From Allosediminivita pacifica (GTDB taxonomy: Bacteria; Pseudomonadota; Alphaproteobacteria; Rhodobacterales; Rhodobacteraceae), in assembly GCF_003054175.1 (NCBI RefSeq), contig NZ_QBKN01000020.1:34060-98059 (forward strand): a stretch of DNA of 64,000 nt, in the 5' to 3' direction. The notes under the pieces are model-generated. The model was not told the DNA's origin. It saw only the letters and a program-made list of their open reading frames with translations, and did no database searches. Below are positions 16,611 through 24,788 of this stretch, in pieces. The position numbers and the translations under genes are program-made. Each line of letters starts with the position of its first letter. The stretch's first letter is position 1.

Positions 16611-17362
16611 CGCTGGAGATCATCACCTCCACCCTGCTGTCCTCCGTCCGCCACGGCTTTTTCACCCGCAAGGGGGGCGCCTCATCGGGCATTTTTGCCG
16701 GCCTCAATTGCGGCACCGGCAGCTCCGACCAGTCCGAAATCGTGTCAATCAACAGGGGCCGCGTCGCCGATGCCATGGGCGTCGGGGCCGAGCATCTCTC
16801 GACAGCGCACCAGACGCACTCGACCGACGTCATCACGGTCACGGGCCCGCTGCATCCGCCGCGGCCGCGGGCGGACGCCCTGGTGACCGCGACACCCGGT
16901 CAGGTGATCGGCGTGCTCACGGCGGATTGTCAGCCCGTGCTCTTCGCGGACGAAGAGGCCGGCGTGATCGGCGCGGCCCATGCCGGCTGGCGCGGGGCGA
17001 GGGACGGGGTTCTGGAGGCGACAATCGACGCCATGGAAGGCCTGGGCGCGAGCCGCTCAACCATCAAGGCCGTGATCGGCCCCACGATCAGTCAGCGCGC
17101 CTACGAGGTCGGGCCGGAGTTCTTCGAGGACTTCCTCGCGGACGACCCGGTCAATGCACGGTTCTTCGCGAACGGCGACGGGGACCGCCTGCATTTCGAC
17201 CTGCCCGGCTACGGGTTGCACCGGTTACGTGAGGCTGGCGTGGAGGCGGAATGGACGCGGCACTGCACCTATTCAGATGCGACACGCTTCTATTCGTTCC
17301 GGCGTGCGACCCACGCACGCGAGGCCGACTACGGGCGGCTCATCTCGACAATCCGGCTCTGA
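16607..17362 (+). CDS. pgeF: Peptidoglycan editing factor PgeF (YfiH, polyphenol oxidase family)
   Basis: A 251-residue YfiH/DUF152 protein. The zinc or copper ligands are visible in STAHQTHSTDV, LTADCQPVL and GAAHAGWRG, and the C-terminal YSFRRA..T segment is present. In E. coli this protein removes L-serine wrongly inserted in place of L-alanine in muropeptide precursors; other members have been called laccases or purine nucleoside phosphorylases, and sequence alone does not decide. It is the last of three coupled genes starting with lgt, a gene order common in Rhodobacteraceae. Confidence 0.92.
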   Translation: MTLEIITSTLLSSVRHGFFTRKGGASSGIFAGLNCGTGSSDQSEIVSINRGRVADAMGVGAEHLSTAHQTHSTDVITVTGPLHPPRPRADALVTATPGQVIGVLTADCQPVLFADEEAGVIGAAHAGWRGARDGVLEATIDAMEGLGASRSTIKAVIGPTISQRAYEVGPEFFEDFLADDPVNARFFANGDGDRLHFDLPGYGLHRLREAGVEAEWTRHCTYSDATRFYSFRRATHAREADYGRLISTIRL

Positions 17363-17385
17363 CGGGCTGCCCTGTCGCCTGAACC

Positions 17386-17610
17386 TCAGGCGATGATGTC
17401 GGGCGTGAGACGGTCCTCGATCAGGGCGATCCGGTCTTTGAGGTAGAGCTTCTTCTTCTTCAGGCGCTGCATCGTCAGGGCGTCGGCGGTGCCGCGTTCC
17501 TGCAGGGCGCGGATGGCCTGGTCGAGGTCGCGATGCTCGTTGCGGAAGAACTCCAGCTCGTAGCGAAGCACCTCTTCGGTCTTCATCGAAATGTCGGTGG
17601 GCGCATTCAT
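17386..17610 (-). CDS. DUF465 (YdcH-like) small protein
   Basis: A 74-residue, highly charged, helical protein: YELEFFRNEHRDLDQAIRAL followed by DALTMQRLKKKKLYLKDRI, the DUF465 pattern with its central basic KKKK patch. I start it at MNAPTDISMK (17610), since the upstream reading lacks family features. These proteins are widespread in alphaproteobacteria and their function is unknown. The gene converges with pgeF (23 bases) and is divergent from hsp20. Confidence 0.85.
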   Translation of the reverse strand: MNAPTDISMKTEEVLRYELEFFRNEHRDLDQAIRALQERGTADALTMQRLKKKKLYLKDRIALIEDRLTPDIIA

Positions 17611-17764
17611 GCCGGCAGTGTCCTCGAGTGTGTTCCTGAACATAGCAACAAGGGGGGCTTTCGCAAAGACCTTGCAGGGGCATCGCGGGGCTCCCATATT
17701 CCAAATTGTAAGGGTCGCCGTAACGGGGCCCGCCGATGACGGTCGCTTTTCAAAGGACGTGTCG

Positions 17765-18175
17765 ATGACGAAACTGACATTGGGCTCGTACCCCCATATG
17801 CTGGGCTTCGAGCAGCTCGAGCGCCTGCTGGAACGCACGGCCAAGAGCGCGGAGGGCTATCCGCCCTTCAACATCGAACAGACCTCGGACAATTCCTATC
17901 GCATCACGCTGGCCGTCGCCGGGTTTTCCGAGCGCGATCTCAGCATCACGGTCGAGGACCGGCAGCTGATGATCCGCGGGAAGCAGGCGGATGACGGGGG
18001 CGAGCGGATCTTTCTCCACCGCGGGATCGCGGCGCGGCAGTTTCAGCGGAGCTTTGTGCTGGCCGACGGCGTTGAGGTGGGAGAGGCGGTCATCGAGAAT
18101 GGCCTGCTGCACGTGGATCTCACCCTGAGCCGGCCCGATACGGTGGTTCAGACGATCAATATCAGGAAGGGGTAA
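17765..18175 (+). CDS. Hsp20-family small heat shock protein
   Basis: A 136-residue small chaperone that holds unfolding proteins in an ATP-independent manner. It has the alpha-crystallin domain: FNIEQTSDNSYRITLAVAGF, SERDLSITVEDRQLMIRGK, RGIAARQFQRSFVLADGVEV and ENGLLHVDL, with the short N-terminal arm YPHMLGFEQLERLLERT of class A proteins. The ATG at 17765 follows an AAAGGA ribosome binding site. A DUF1150 gene follows after 5 bases, the usual alphaproteobacterial pair. Confidence 0.94.
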   Translation: MTKLTLGSYPHMLGFEQLERLLERTAKSAEGYPPFNIEQTSDNSYRITLAVAGFSERDLSITVEDRQLMIRGKQADDGGERIFLHRGIAARQFQRSFVLADGVEVGEAVIENGLLHVDLTLSRPDTVVQTINIRKG

Positions 18176-18180
18176 GCCAG

Positions 18181-18429
18181 ATGGATACCAAACAGGATCT
18201 TTCCCGTTTCGAGGGCTTCGACGAAGGGCGCCTCGTCTACGTGCGGGCCGTGAAGGCGGCGGAACTGCCCGAGGACGTTCAGGAAGAGGTGCGCGAGCAG
18301 ATCGGCGGGGCGGACGAGCTCTATGCCGTGCACCGCGCCGATGGCGAGCGGCTGGCGCTGGTGAAGGACCGGGCGATGGCCTTCGTGCTGGCCCGGCAGA
18401 ACGACCTGGCGCCCGTCACGGTCCACTAA
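18181..18429 (+). CDS. DUF1150 family protein
   Basis: An 82-residue acidic protein reading LVYVRAVKAAELPEDV, then ADELYAVHRADGERLALVKDR and AFVLARQNDLAPVTVH, the full length of DUF1150. It is encoded directly after hsp20 in many Rhizobiales and Rhodobacterales, which suggests a role with the chaperone, but its biochemistry is unknown. Element B of the TGTCCCGG repeat family follows 53 bases after the stop. Confidence 0.87.
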   Translation: MDTKQDLSRFEGFDEGRLVYVRAVKAAELPEDVQEEVREQIGGADELYAVHRADGERLALVKDRAMAFVLARQNDLAPVTVH

Positions 18430-18480
18430 ACTGGCCCCCGGCGCCGCCCGAAAAGGCGGACCGGAAGGCGGTGTCCCGGG

Positions 18481-18544
18481 GTGTCCCGGGCCGGGACACA
18501 TCGGTTCCTTATATAAATCAATGACTTACAGAGACGGTTTAACC
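18481..18544 (+). repeat. TGTCCCGG palindrome element, copy B
   Basis: The palindrome GTGTCCCGG-G-CCGGGACAC (18481-18499) is followed by AAATCAA at 18515-18521 and TTAACC at 18539-18544, with the same spacings as copies A and C. The first ten bases are also duplicated just before it (gtgtcccggg at 18471 and 18481). The rest of the gap from 18430 to 18736 holds no gene that I can see; a further TGTCCC occurs at 18558. Confidence 0.8.
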
Positions 18545-18736
18545 ATTTCTCAGGAATGTCCCGCGGAACGGGGGCCTAACCGGATCTGTACAAGCTAGGT
18601 GTTTCGCATTTTACGCCTCCGCCGGCTCTCGGTGGGGGCGCTGTCGTTTCGGGCCGGTCGATGCCGCGGGCTTGTCCGGCACCGCGGTCGGGTGTCTACT
18701 CACACCATGACAGAGCCCGGCCGCTGGACGCGTATC

Positions 18737-19024
18737 ATGACAGAGGCAAAGTTCATCGCACGCGTGACGGACAGGCCGCTGCGGGCGGAGGGGATCTGCT
18801 TCACGATCCGGTCCGACGGCGGGATGACGGGCGAGATCGACGGTGTACCGCTGGCCGGGCAATGGATCTGGCGCGACGCGCTTTTCTTCCACTGGGCCGC
18901 GCTTGGCGGCGAGGAGCTCGGGAGCGACTGCGAGTTGATCGAGGTTAGGGGCAACCGGATGCGCTACATTCGCGAGGAGGGCCGCGGCGCGGCCTCGGTT
19001 GTCGAAATCTGCGAGCCGGACTGA
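18737..19024 (+). CDS. Conserved small protein of unknown function
   Basis: A 95-residue protein that I do not recognise by name. It begins MTEAKFIARVTDRPL and contains GICFTIRSDGGMTGEIDG and WIWRDALFFHWAALGG, a beta-rich pattern resembling small conserved proteins of Rhodobacteraceae. No signal peptide or membrane segment is present. The codon use is like that of its neighbours. An ATG ten codons upstream (18707) is the alternative start; neither has a strong ribosome binding site. Confidence 0.6.
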   Translation: MTEAKFIARVTDRPLRAEGICFTIRSDGGMTGEIDGVPLAGQWIWRDALFFHWAALGGEELGSDCELIEVRGNRMRYIREEGRGAASVVEICEPD

Positions 19025-19151
19025 CCGGGTTCGGGCGCTTTCCCCGGCAAGCGCCGCAGACAGCATTCCCCGACGTTGTGCGGACAGGATGCGCCCTGTA
19101 TCCCGGTAGCGAGGGGGGCGTCGCGCGCCACGTGGGGAGATTCCGGAAGAG

Positions 19152-20218
19152 ATGAAAACGATCCTGAAAGACCGCCGTGCGGCCCGGGCACTGGCCTTTG
19201 CCGCCGCGCTGCTGGCGCCCCTGCCGCTGTTTGCGGCCGAGCATGCGGCCGGTGTCCGGACGATGACGGTGATGTCCGGCGAACGCGGCACGGGCCTGGA
19301 AGTCACGGTCTGGTATCCAGCCACCGACGCCGGGACACCCGTCACGCTGGGCGAAAACATCTTTTTCGAAGGCACCCCGGCCCGCGCCGACGCGCCGGTG
19401 GCCGAGGGCCGTTTCCCGCTGATCCTGCTGTCGCACGGCGCGGGTCTGGCCGGACGCGCCGATGCCATGAGCTGGATCGGGGCGCCGCTGGCCGAGGCCG
19501 GCTTTGTCGTGGCGGCGCCGACGCATCCCTTCAACACCGGGCCCGAGAGATCGGCAGAAGAGACCATGAAGCTCTGGCTGCGGCCCGCGGACCTGTCGGC
19601 AACGCTCGACGCGGTGTCGTCCGATGATCAGCTCTCGGAGCACCTGACCCCCTACGGCACGGGCGTGCTGGGCCTGTCGATGGGCGGCAACTCGGCGCTG
19701 CTGCTGGCGGGCGCGCAGCTCGATCCGGCGCTCTGGGCGGGCTATTGCGACACCATGGAGCTCAACCCGTCGCTTTGCGGCTGGGTGCGGATGAGCGGCG
19801 TCGACCTGCATGCCATGGACAGCGCCCGGTGGGCCGGGACCGCGGCGACGCGCGGGTGCGCTTTGCGATGGCGATCGACCCCGCGATGTCCGACGTGATC
19901 GCGCCCGACAGCCTGATCGGCATCGACATCCCCGTGGAGCTGGTGAACCTCGGGCCCGAAGACGAGCTTCCGGCGACGGTGCGCGCCGACCGGATCGCCG
20001 AGGCGCTGCCCGAGGCCAGGTACAGGGTAGTGACGGACGCCAGCCACGATTCCATGTTCGGCCTGTGCAAGCCGGGGGCCGCGGAAATCGCGCTGGAAGA
20101 GGGCATCGAGGATCCGATCTGCGGCGACGGCGGCAGTGCACGGTCGAGGGCCGAGATCCACGCGGAACTGGTGGGACTGGTCACCGAGGCTTTCCGCGCG
20201 GCGCTGCGGCGCGAATGA
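19152..20218 (+). pseudogene. Secreted alpha/beta hydrolase (dienelactone hydrolase-like), frameshifted
   Basis: The first frame (from ATG 19152) gives a signal peptide (LAFAAALLAPLPLFAA) and a hydrolase core: VTVWYPATDAGTPV, FPLILLSHGAGLAGRAD, the nucleophile elbow GVLGLSMGGNSA, and ends in unrelated residues soon after GVDLHAMDSARWAG. The continuation is in another frame: DARVRFAMAIDPAMSD, GIDIPVELVNLGPED, and the catalytic histidine context TDASHDSMFG, ending at 20218. The switch lies near 19825-19850, in a GGCCGGGACC-rich stretch, and equals loss of one base. Joined, the protein would be about 355 residues, the length of this family. Either the gene is recently inactivated or a base is missing from the sequence. 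Confidence 0.8.
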
Positions 20219-20225
20219 GCGCGGC

Positions 20226-21425
20226 TCAGGCTCCGAAGTGCCCGCGCCAGGTTTCGGCGCGGGCGTGGTCGCGCGCCTCGTAGGCCGCGATGATCTCGGG
20301 AAGATCGCCGGGGTCCGGGCCGTTGCCCTGCTCGGCAAGGGCGGTCAGGCGCATGGTGTACCAGGCGGTCACGCCGCCCTCGGGCGGGTCGCGGAAGCGT
20401 GGAAAGGCGGGCGCGCGGTCCCTGCCCGCCTGCCAGCGCCGCGGCAGATCGGGCAAGAGGGCCAGTGCACGGGCAAGGCCGATCATGTCGGTCGCCCCGG
20501 CGGCGCGGGCGGCTTCGGCCTGCTCGGCCGTCTTGAAGCCGCCGGTGACCATCAGAGGCTTGCTCGTCCGGCCCCGCGCCAGCGCGGCGAAGTCGGTGAA
20601 ATAGGGCCCGCGCCCGCCCCCGTCCGAGGCGGCCGGCGCCCCGGGGAAATAAGTGCCGCCGCTGATGTCGATGAGATCTACGGCGGTGGCGTCGAGGGCG
20701 GCGACTACGTCGAGCGCCTCGGGGCGGGTGAGACCGCCTTGGAGCTGATCGGTGGCGTTGAGCTTGATGCCGACGGCAAAGCCCGGCCCGGCCTCGGACG
20801 TGACGGCCTCGATCACCTCGAAGAGAAGACGACGGCGGGCTTCGGGCGATCCGCCGTAGCCGTCGGTGCGGCGGTTGAAGAGTGGCGAGAGGAACTGGCT
20901 GAGCAGGAAGCCGTGGGCGGCGTGGACCTGCACGCCGCCGAATCCCGCCCGGCGGGCGAGGCGCGTGGTGCGGGCGAATTCCTCCGGCAGGGCGGCGATT
21001 TCGTCCAGGGTCAGTTCGGCGCATGTCAGGCCGGGAAGATCGAGCGCGCTGGGCCCCTTCGGCCTGCTGATCGGCGGGAAGGCCAGGGCGCCCGCGTGTC
21101 CGAGTTGCAGCCAGAGCTGCGCGCCGTCCGCCTGCCCCGCCTCGGCGAGCGCTTCGAAGCGGGTGAGGTTGCTCTGGTCGTTCAGGACAAGGTTGCCGGG
21201 CTTTTCGGGGGCGTCGTGGCGGCCCTGCACCTCTCCGATGATCGAGAGCGCCACGCCGCCCTGCGCCCAGCGCCGGTAGAGCGCAATCTGTTCGGGCGTG
21301 GGGTGCCCGGTGCCGTCACCAAGCGAATCCGACATGGCCGATTTGGCGAGGCGGTTCTTCAGCGTGACGCCGCAGGGCAGTTGCAGCGGCGCGAAAAGCG
21401 CGTCGGTTCCTGTCGGGTCTTGCAT
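20226..21425 (-). CDS. NADH:flavin oxidoreductase (Old Yellow Enzyme family)
   Basis: A 399-residue FMN enzyme of the OYE/2,4-dienoyl-CoA reductase-like TIM-barrel family, single domain. Signature regions are LPCGVTLKNRLAKSAMSD, WLQLGHAGAL, GVQVHAAHGFLLSQFLSP (with the substrate-binding His pair), RRTDGYGGSPEARRRL, GIKLNATD, and TGGFKTAEQAEAA. It reduces activated C=C bonds or similar; the physiological substrate cannot be told. I start it at MQDPTGTDALF (21425); the reading continues upstream only as an antisense shadow of map. It ends 7 bases from the broken hydrolase gene, which is convergent. Confidence 0.9.
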   Translation of the reverse strand: MQDPTGTDALFAPLQLPCGVTLKNRLAKSAMSDSLGDGTGHPTPEQIALYRRWAQGGVALSIIGEVQGRHDAPEKPGNLVLNDQSNLTRFEALAEAGQADGAQLWLQLGHAGALAFPPISRPKGPSALDLPGLTCAELTLDEIAALPEEFARTTRLARRAGFGGVQVHAAHGFLLSQFLSPLFNRRTDGYGGSPEARRRLLFEVIEAVTSEAGPGFAVGIKLNATDQLQGGLTRPEALDVVAALDATAVDLIDISGGTYFPGAPAASDGGGRGPYFTDFAALARGRTSKPLMVTGGFKTAEQAEAARAAGATDMIGLARALALLPDLPRRWQAGRDRAPAFPRFRDPPEGGVTAWYTMRLTALAEQGNGPDPGDLPEIIAAYEARDHARAETWRGHFGA

Positions 21426-21502
21426 GCGTGTTGCCTTTGCACGGGGTTGGGGGCAGGCTGCCCGTGCGGCGCCGTTCCTGTCAAACCCGGGCGGCGCCGG
21501 GA

Positions 21503-22252
21503 TCAGCCGGGAAGGGTCAGGATGATCGGGCGGCGATCTGTTGCCACGACGGTGTGCTCGTACTGGACCACTGGCGCGGCGGGTTCGCTGTAGAGCGTCC
21601 ATTCGTCGTCGCGTGTCGCGGCCCAGAGGCCGCCGCGCGACAGGAAGGGTTCGACCGTCAGCACGAGGCCGCGGTTGATGCGGCGGCGCTCGTCGTGGGT
21701 GGGCCAGGTGGGCACCTCGCCCGGCTCTTCGTGCAGGGCGCGGCCGACGCCGTGGCTGGCGAGGTTGCGGATCAGCGTGTAGCCGCGGTCCGAGGCGAAG
21801 CGGCCGACGGCCCTGCCGATGCCCGCCAGCGGCTTGTCGGCGCCGACCTGGGCGATTCCGATCTGCATGGCGCGGCGCCCGTCGCGGCAGAGCCGGTCGA
21901 GCGAGCGCTGCACCGGCGGGACGCGGAAGGTGGCGCCGGTGTCGGCGAAATAATCGTCCCTGGAGGCGGAGACGTCGATGTTGACGAGATCGCCCGCCGC
22001 GATGGTGCGGTCGCCGGGGATGCCGTGGGCGATTTCCTCGTTGACGCTGATGCAGGTGGCGCCGGGGAAGTCGTAGGTGGCTTCGGGAGCGGACTGCGCG
22101 CCTTCGCGTTCGAGGAAGGCGCGGCCGATCTCGTCCAGCTCGCGGGTGGTCATGCCGGGCTCGAGCGCGCGGGCCATGGCCTGCATGGTGTTGGCGACGA
22201 TGCGGCCGATCAGCTTGAGACCGTCGAGTTCGTCTTCCTGGGTGATGGTCAT
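21503..22252 (-). CDS. map: Methionine aminopeptidase, type I
   Basis: Map removes the initiator methionine from nascent proteins. The 249-residue protein has all five metal ligands: Asp93 (VNIDVSA), Asp104 (FADTGATF), His167 (NLASHGVG), Glu201 (LTVEPF) and Glu232 (YEHTVV). There is no N-terminal zinc extension, as is normal for bacterial type I enzymes. The ATG at 22252 follows GGAAGGCAGGCC on the minus strand. Rhodobacteraceae often carry more than one map; this one ends YEHTVVATDRRPIILT and may be the accessory copy, so I do not claim it is the essential one. Confidence 0.9.
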   Translation of the reverse strand: MTITQEDELDGLKLIGRIVANTMQAMARALEPGMTTRELDEIGRAFLEREGAQSAPEATYDFPGATCISVNEEIAHGIPGDRTIAAGDLVNIDVSASRDDYFADTGATFRVPPVQRSLDRLCRDGRRAMQIGIAQVGADKPLAGIGRAVGRFASDRGYTLIRNLASHGVGRALHEEPGEVPTWPTHDERRRINRGLVLTVEPFLSRGGLWAATRDDEWTLYSEPAAPVVQYEHTVVATDRRPIILTLPG

Positions 22253-22350
22253 GGCCTGCCTTCCTGTCCTCGCCGCCCGTTTTGCCATTGCGGGCGCGGC
22301 ATGTCCCGAGGTTTTCACGGGGATGTGCTGTCACGAGACGGTGCAACGAG

Positions 22351-22378
22351 GAAGGGCCGCCCCGGCGGGCGGCCCTTC
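22351..22378 (-). terminator. Hairpin after the sulfate-activation gene
   Basis: An 11-bp perfect stem, gaagggccgcc with ggcggcccttc, and a 6-base loop sit 26 bases past the sat-cysC stop on the minus strand. The T-tract is weak. Confidence 0.6.
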
Positions 22379-22403
22379 GTGTGTCATGCGTTCGGTGGAC
22401 GGC

Positions 22404-24116
22404 TCAGCCGCCGGCGATCAGGCCCATGGCTTCGAGCTTGAGGATCACCTGGTGGGCGCAGTTGTCCACGTCCTGGCCTTCGGTGTCCACGCGCAGCTCG
22501 GGGTTCTCGGGCTCGTCGTAGGGGTCGGAGATGCCGGTGAACTCCTTGATCTTGCCTTCGCGGGCGAGCTTGTAGAGACCCTTGCGGTCACGCTTTTCGC
22601 ATTCCTCGAGGCTGGTCGCCACGTGGACCTCGACGAAGGCGCCGTACTGCTCGATGCCTTCGCGGACCTTGCGGCGGGTGGCCGCGTAGGGGGCAATGGG
22701 CGCGCAGATGGCGATGCCGCCGTTCTTGGTGATCTCGGAGGCGACGTAGCCGATCCGCTGGATGTTGAGGTCGCGGTGCTCCTTGGAGAAGCCCAGCTCG
22801 GAGCTGAGGTTCTTGCGGACGATGTCACCGTCGAGCAGCGTCACCGGGCGGCCGCCCATTTCCATGAGCTTGGTCATGACGGCGTTGGCGATGGTCGACT
22901 TGCCCGAGCCGGAGAGGCCGGTGAAGAAGACCGTGAAGCCCTGCTTGGAGCGCGGCGGCTTGGTGCGGCGCAGTTCCTTGACGACCTCGGGGAAGGAGAA
23001 CCAGTCGGGGATCTCGAGGCCTTCCTGAAGACGGCGACGCAGCTCGGTGCCCGAGATGTTGAGGATGGTGACCTTGTCCTTGTCCTCAATCTCATCGTTG
23101 GGCTCGTACTGGGCGCGTTCCTGCACGTAGACCATGTGTTTGAACGGCACCATCTCGATGCCCATCTCGTCCTTGAACTTCGTGAAGAGGTCCTGGGCGT
23201 CGTAGGGACCGTAGAAGTCCTCGCCCTGGCTGTTCTTGCCCGGGCCGGCGTGGTCGCGGCCGACGATGAAGTGGGTGCAGCCGTGGTTGCGGCGGATGAG
23301 CCCATGCCAGACGGCCTCGCGCGGGCCGGCCATGCGCATGGCAAGCGGCAGCAGCGACATGGTGGTGGTCGACGACGGGTACTTGTCGAGCACGGCCTCA
23401 TAGCAGCGCACGCGGGTGAAGTGGTCGACGTCGCCCGGCTTGGTCATACCCACGACGGGGTGGATGAGCAGGTTGGCCTGGCTTTCCTTGGCGGCGCGGA
23501 AGGTGAGTTCCTGGTGCGCGCGGTGCAGCGGGTTGCGGGTCTGGAAGGCCACGACCTTGCGCCAGCCCATCTTGCGGAAGAAGGCGCGCATCTCGTTGGG
23601 CGTGTCGCGGCGGGCGCGGAAGTCGTAGTGCACCGGCTGCTGGATGCCGGTGACGGGGCCACCGAGGTACACCTTGCCCGCGGTGTGGTGCAGGTAGTGC
23701 ACGGCGGGGTGGGCCTCGTCGTCGGCGCCGAAGACCATCTCGGCCTCGCGCGACTTGTCGGGGGTCCACATGTCGGTGACGGTCATGGTGCCGAGAATCA
23801 CGCCTTCCTGGTCACGCAGGGCGATGTCCTGGCCGAGCTCGATGGAGTCGGCGAACTTCTCGGTCACGTCGAGCGTGATGGGCATCGGCCAGAGCGTGCC
23901 ATCGGCAAGGCGCATGTCCTTGACCACGCTGTCGTAATCTTCCTGGCCGAGGAAGCCCTTGAGCGGGTAGAAGCCGCCGTTCATGAGCAGTTCGAGGTCG
24001 CAGATCTGGCGAGGGGTCAGGTCGTGGCTGACCAGCTCGCCGGCCTCCACCTTCAGCTTCTGTGCGCTGTCGTAGCTGACGTAGAGCTCCGGTATTGGGG
24101 CTAGGTTGGAATGCAT
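22404..24116 (-). CDS. sat: Bifunctional sulfate adenylyltransferase / APS kinase
   Basis: The enzyme makes APS from sulfate and ATP and then phosphorylates it to PAPS, the first two steps of assimilatory sulfate activation. From the ATG at 24116 the protein is 570 residues, the family length: a PUA-like and ATP-sulfurylase part (LTPRQICDLELLMNGGFYPL, FQTRNPLHRAHQEL, FIVGRDHAGPG) and a C-terminal APS kinase with P-loop FTGLSGSGKSTIANAV and LLDGDIVRKNLSSELGFS. The start is supported by a textbook ACAGGAG ribosome binding site 7 bases upstream. However, the frame stays open for another 122 codons upstream and encodes a MarR-type DNA-binding domain, so a 692-residue fusion is also possible. Confidence 0.93.
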   Translation of the reverse strand: MHSNLAPIPELYVSYDSAQKLKVEAGELVSHDLTPRQICDLELLMNGGFYPLKGFLGQEDYDSVVKDMRLADGTLWPMPITLDVTEKFADSIELGQDIALRDQEGVILGTMTVTDMWTPDKSREAEMVFGADDEAHPAVHYLHHTAGKVYLGGPVTGIQQPVHYDFRARRDTPNEMRAFFRKMGWRKVVAFQTRNPLHRAHQELTFRAAKESQANLLIHPVVGMTKPGDVDHFTRVRCYEAVLDKYPSSTTTMSLLPLAMRMAGPREAVWHGLIRRNHGCTHFIVGRDHAGPGKNSQGEDFYGPYDAQDLFTKFKDEMGIEMVPFKHMVYVQERAQYEPNDEIEDKDKVTILNISGTELRRRLQEGLEIPDWFSFPEVVKELRRTKPPRSKQGFTVFFTGLSGSGKSTIANAVMTKLMEMGGRPVTLLDGDIVRKNLSSELGFSKEHRDLNIQRIGYVASEITKNGGIAICAPIAPYAATRRKVREGIEQYGAFVEVHVATSLEECEKRDRKGLYKLAREGKIKEFTGISDPYDEPENPELRVDTEGQDVDNCAHQVILKLEAMGLIAGG

Positions 24117-24482
24117 GAGATTGCTCCTGTACTTCAAAGGCACGAGATCTGCGGCCGAGCCGGTGAGTTCGGCATGAAGGGCTGCGTATTCCGCGAATTT
24201 CCGGGTGAGAAAGGTCTGGACCAGGCGGTCCTTGAGCGCCGTCCCCTCGGGGGTGAGCGCATAGGCGAACCGCTGGCGGCGGTCCGGTCCCGGACGGTCG
24301 CTGACGGTGATCAGGCCGGCATCGCTCGCGGCCCTGAGGTGTGAATTGAGCCGGCCCAGCGAGATGCCGAGAGCCTCGGCGGTGGCGCGCTGCGACGCCC
24401 CGGGCATCCTTTCCAGCTGACGAAGCAGGCGGAAAAGGAGGTCATTTTCTGGCAACGATGTCGTTTCGGACGGCGCAGACAT
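24117..24482 (-). CDS. MarR/EPS-type winged-helix domain in frame upstream of sat
   Basis: Codons 1-122 of the longer reading that ends at 22404. Residues about 14-60 form a winged helix (LLRQLERMPGASQRATAEAL, GISLGRLNSHLRAASDAGL) followed by a wing (RRQRFAYALTPEGTALKDR) and a helix FLTRKFAEYAALHAELTG, the layout of the MarR-like family found with exopolysaccharide genes. Such proteins are normally separate, about 110 residues long, and end about here. In this sequence no stop separates it from sat; the linker is about 12 residues. Either the two are fused, or the regulator's stop was lost by mutation or by a missed base near the CTTTGAAG before the internal ribosome binding site. It may regulate its own gene through the inverted repeat at 24501-24514. 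Confidence 0.7.
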
Positions 24483-24500
24483 GACGGCGACTCAATGTGT

Positions 24501-24514
24501 GTTCACGACTGAAC
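24501..24514. promoter_or_regulatory. Inverted repeat GTTCA-CGAC-TGAAC
   Basis: A perfect 5+4+5 inverted repeat 18 bases before the start codon of the MarR-like domain; a likely operator by position. The remainder of the 24483-24788 gap holds a 16-base palindrome and the trxB terminator but no gene. Confidence 0.4.
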
Positions 24515-24659
24515 GCTTGTCACTGTTTGCAGGTGCAGAAAAGTGGAAATCCGGGAGAATGGCAAATTTCCCGGCCTCAGCCGGGCTCATCGGCACAACC
24601 ATGCCGGTTTTGACGCCACCATCGTGGCGGAGATCACGGAGGCCGGGAGGTGCACCGGT

Positions 24660-24675
24660 TCCGGGAGCTCCCGGA
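24660..24675. other. 16-base perfect palindrome in the trxB-sat gap
   Basis: TCCGGGAGCTCCCGGA is self-complementary and is extended on both sides by CCGG blocks with a single bulged T. It is not followed by a T-run, so a terminator role is doubtful; it could be a protein-binding site. Confidence 0.4.
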
Positions 24676-24739
24676 CCGGATTGCGAAGAAGACGGGAGAG
24701 GATTGAGACTTGGAGCCTTGCGAAGGGCACAAACGAAAA

Positions 24740-24762
24740 CCCCCGCATCGGGGATGCGGGGG
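24740..24762 (-). terminator. Rho-independent terminator of trxB
   Basis: A perfect 10-bp stem (cccccgcatc with gatgcggggg) and a 3-base loop; on the minus strand it is followed by TTTTCGTTT. It starts 27 bases after the trxB stop. Confidence 0.88.
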
Positions 24763-24788
24763 CTTCTTCGTTCCGGCACGTGGGGGCC

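Noticed and set aside
18522..18600. 25-codon frame starting ATGACTTACAGAG
   Set aside because: It lies within repeat copy B, has no ribosome binding site, and copies A and C do not keep it.
20226..22346. 706-residue fusion of map region and Old Yellow Enzyme
   Set aside because: The upstream half is a second-frame shadow of map on the same strand; the enzyme has a sound start at 21425.
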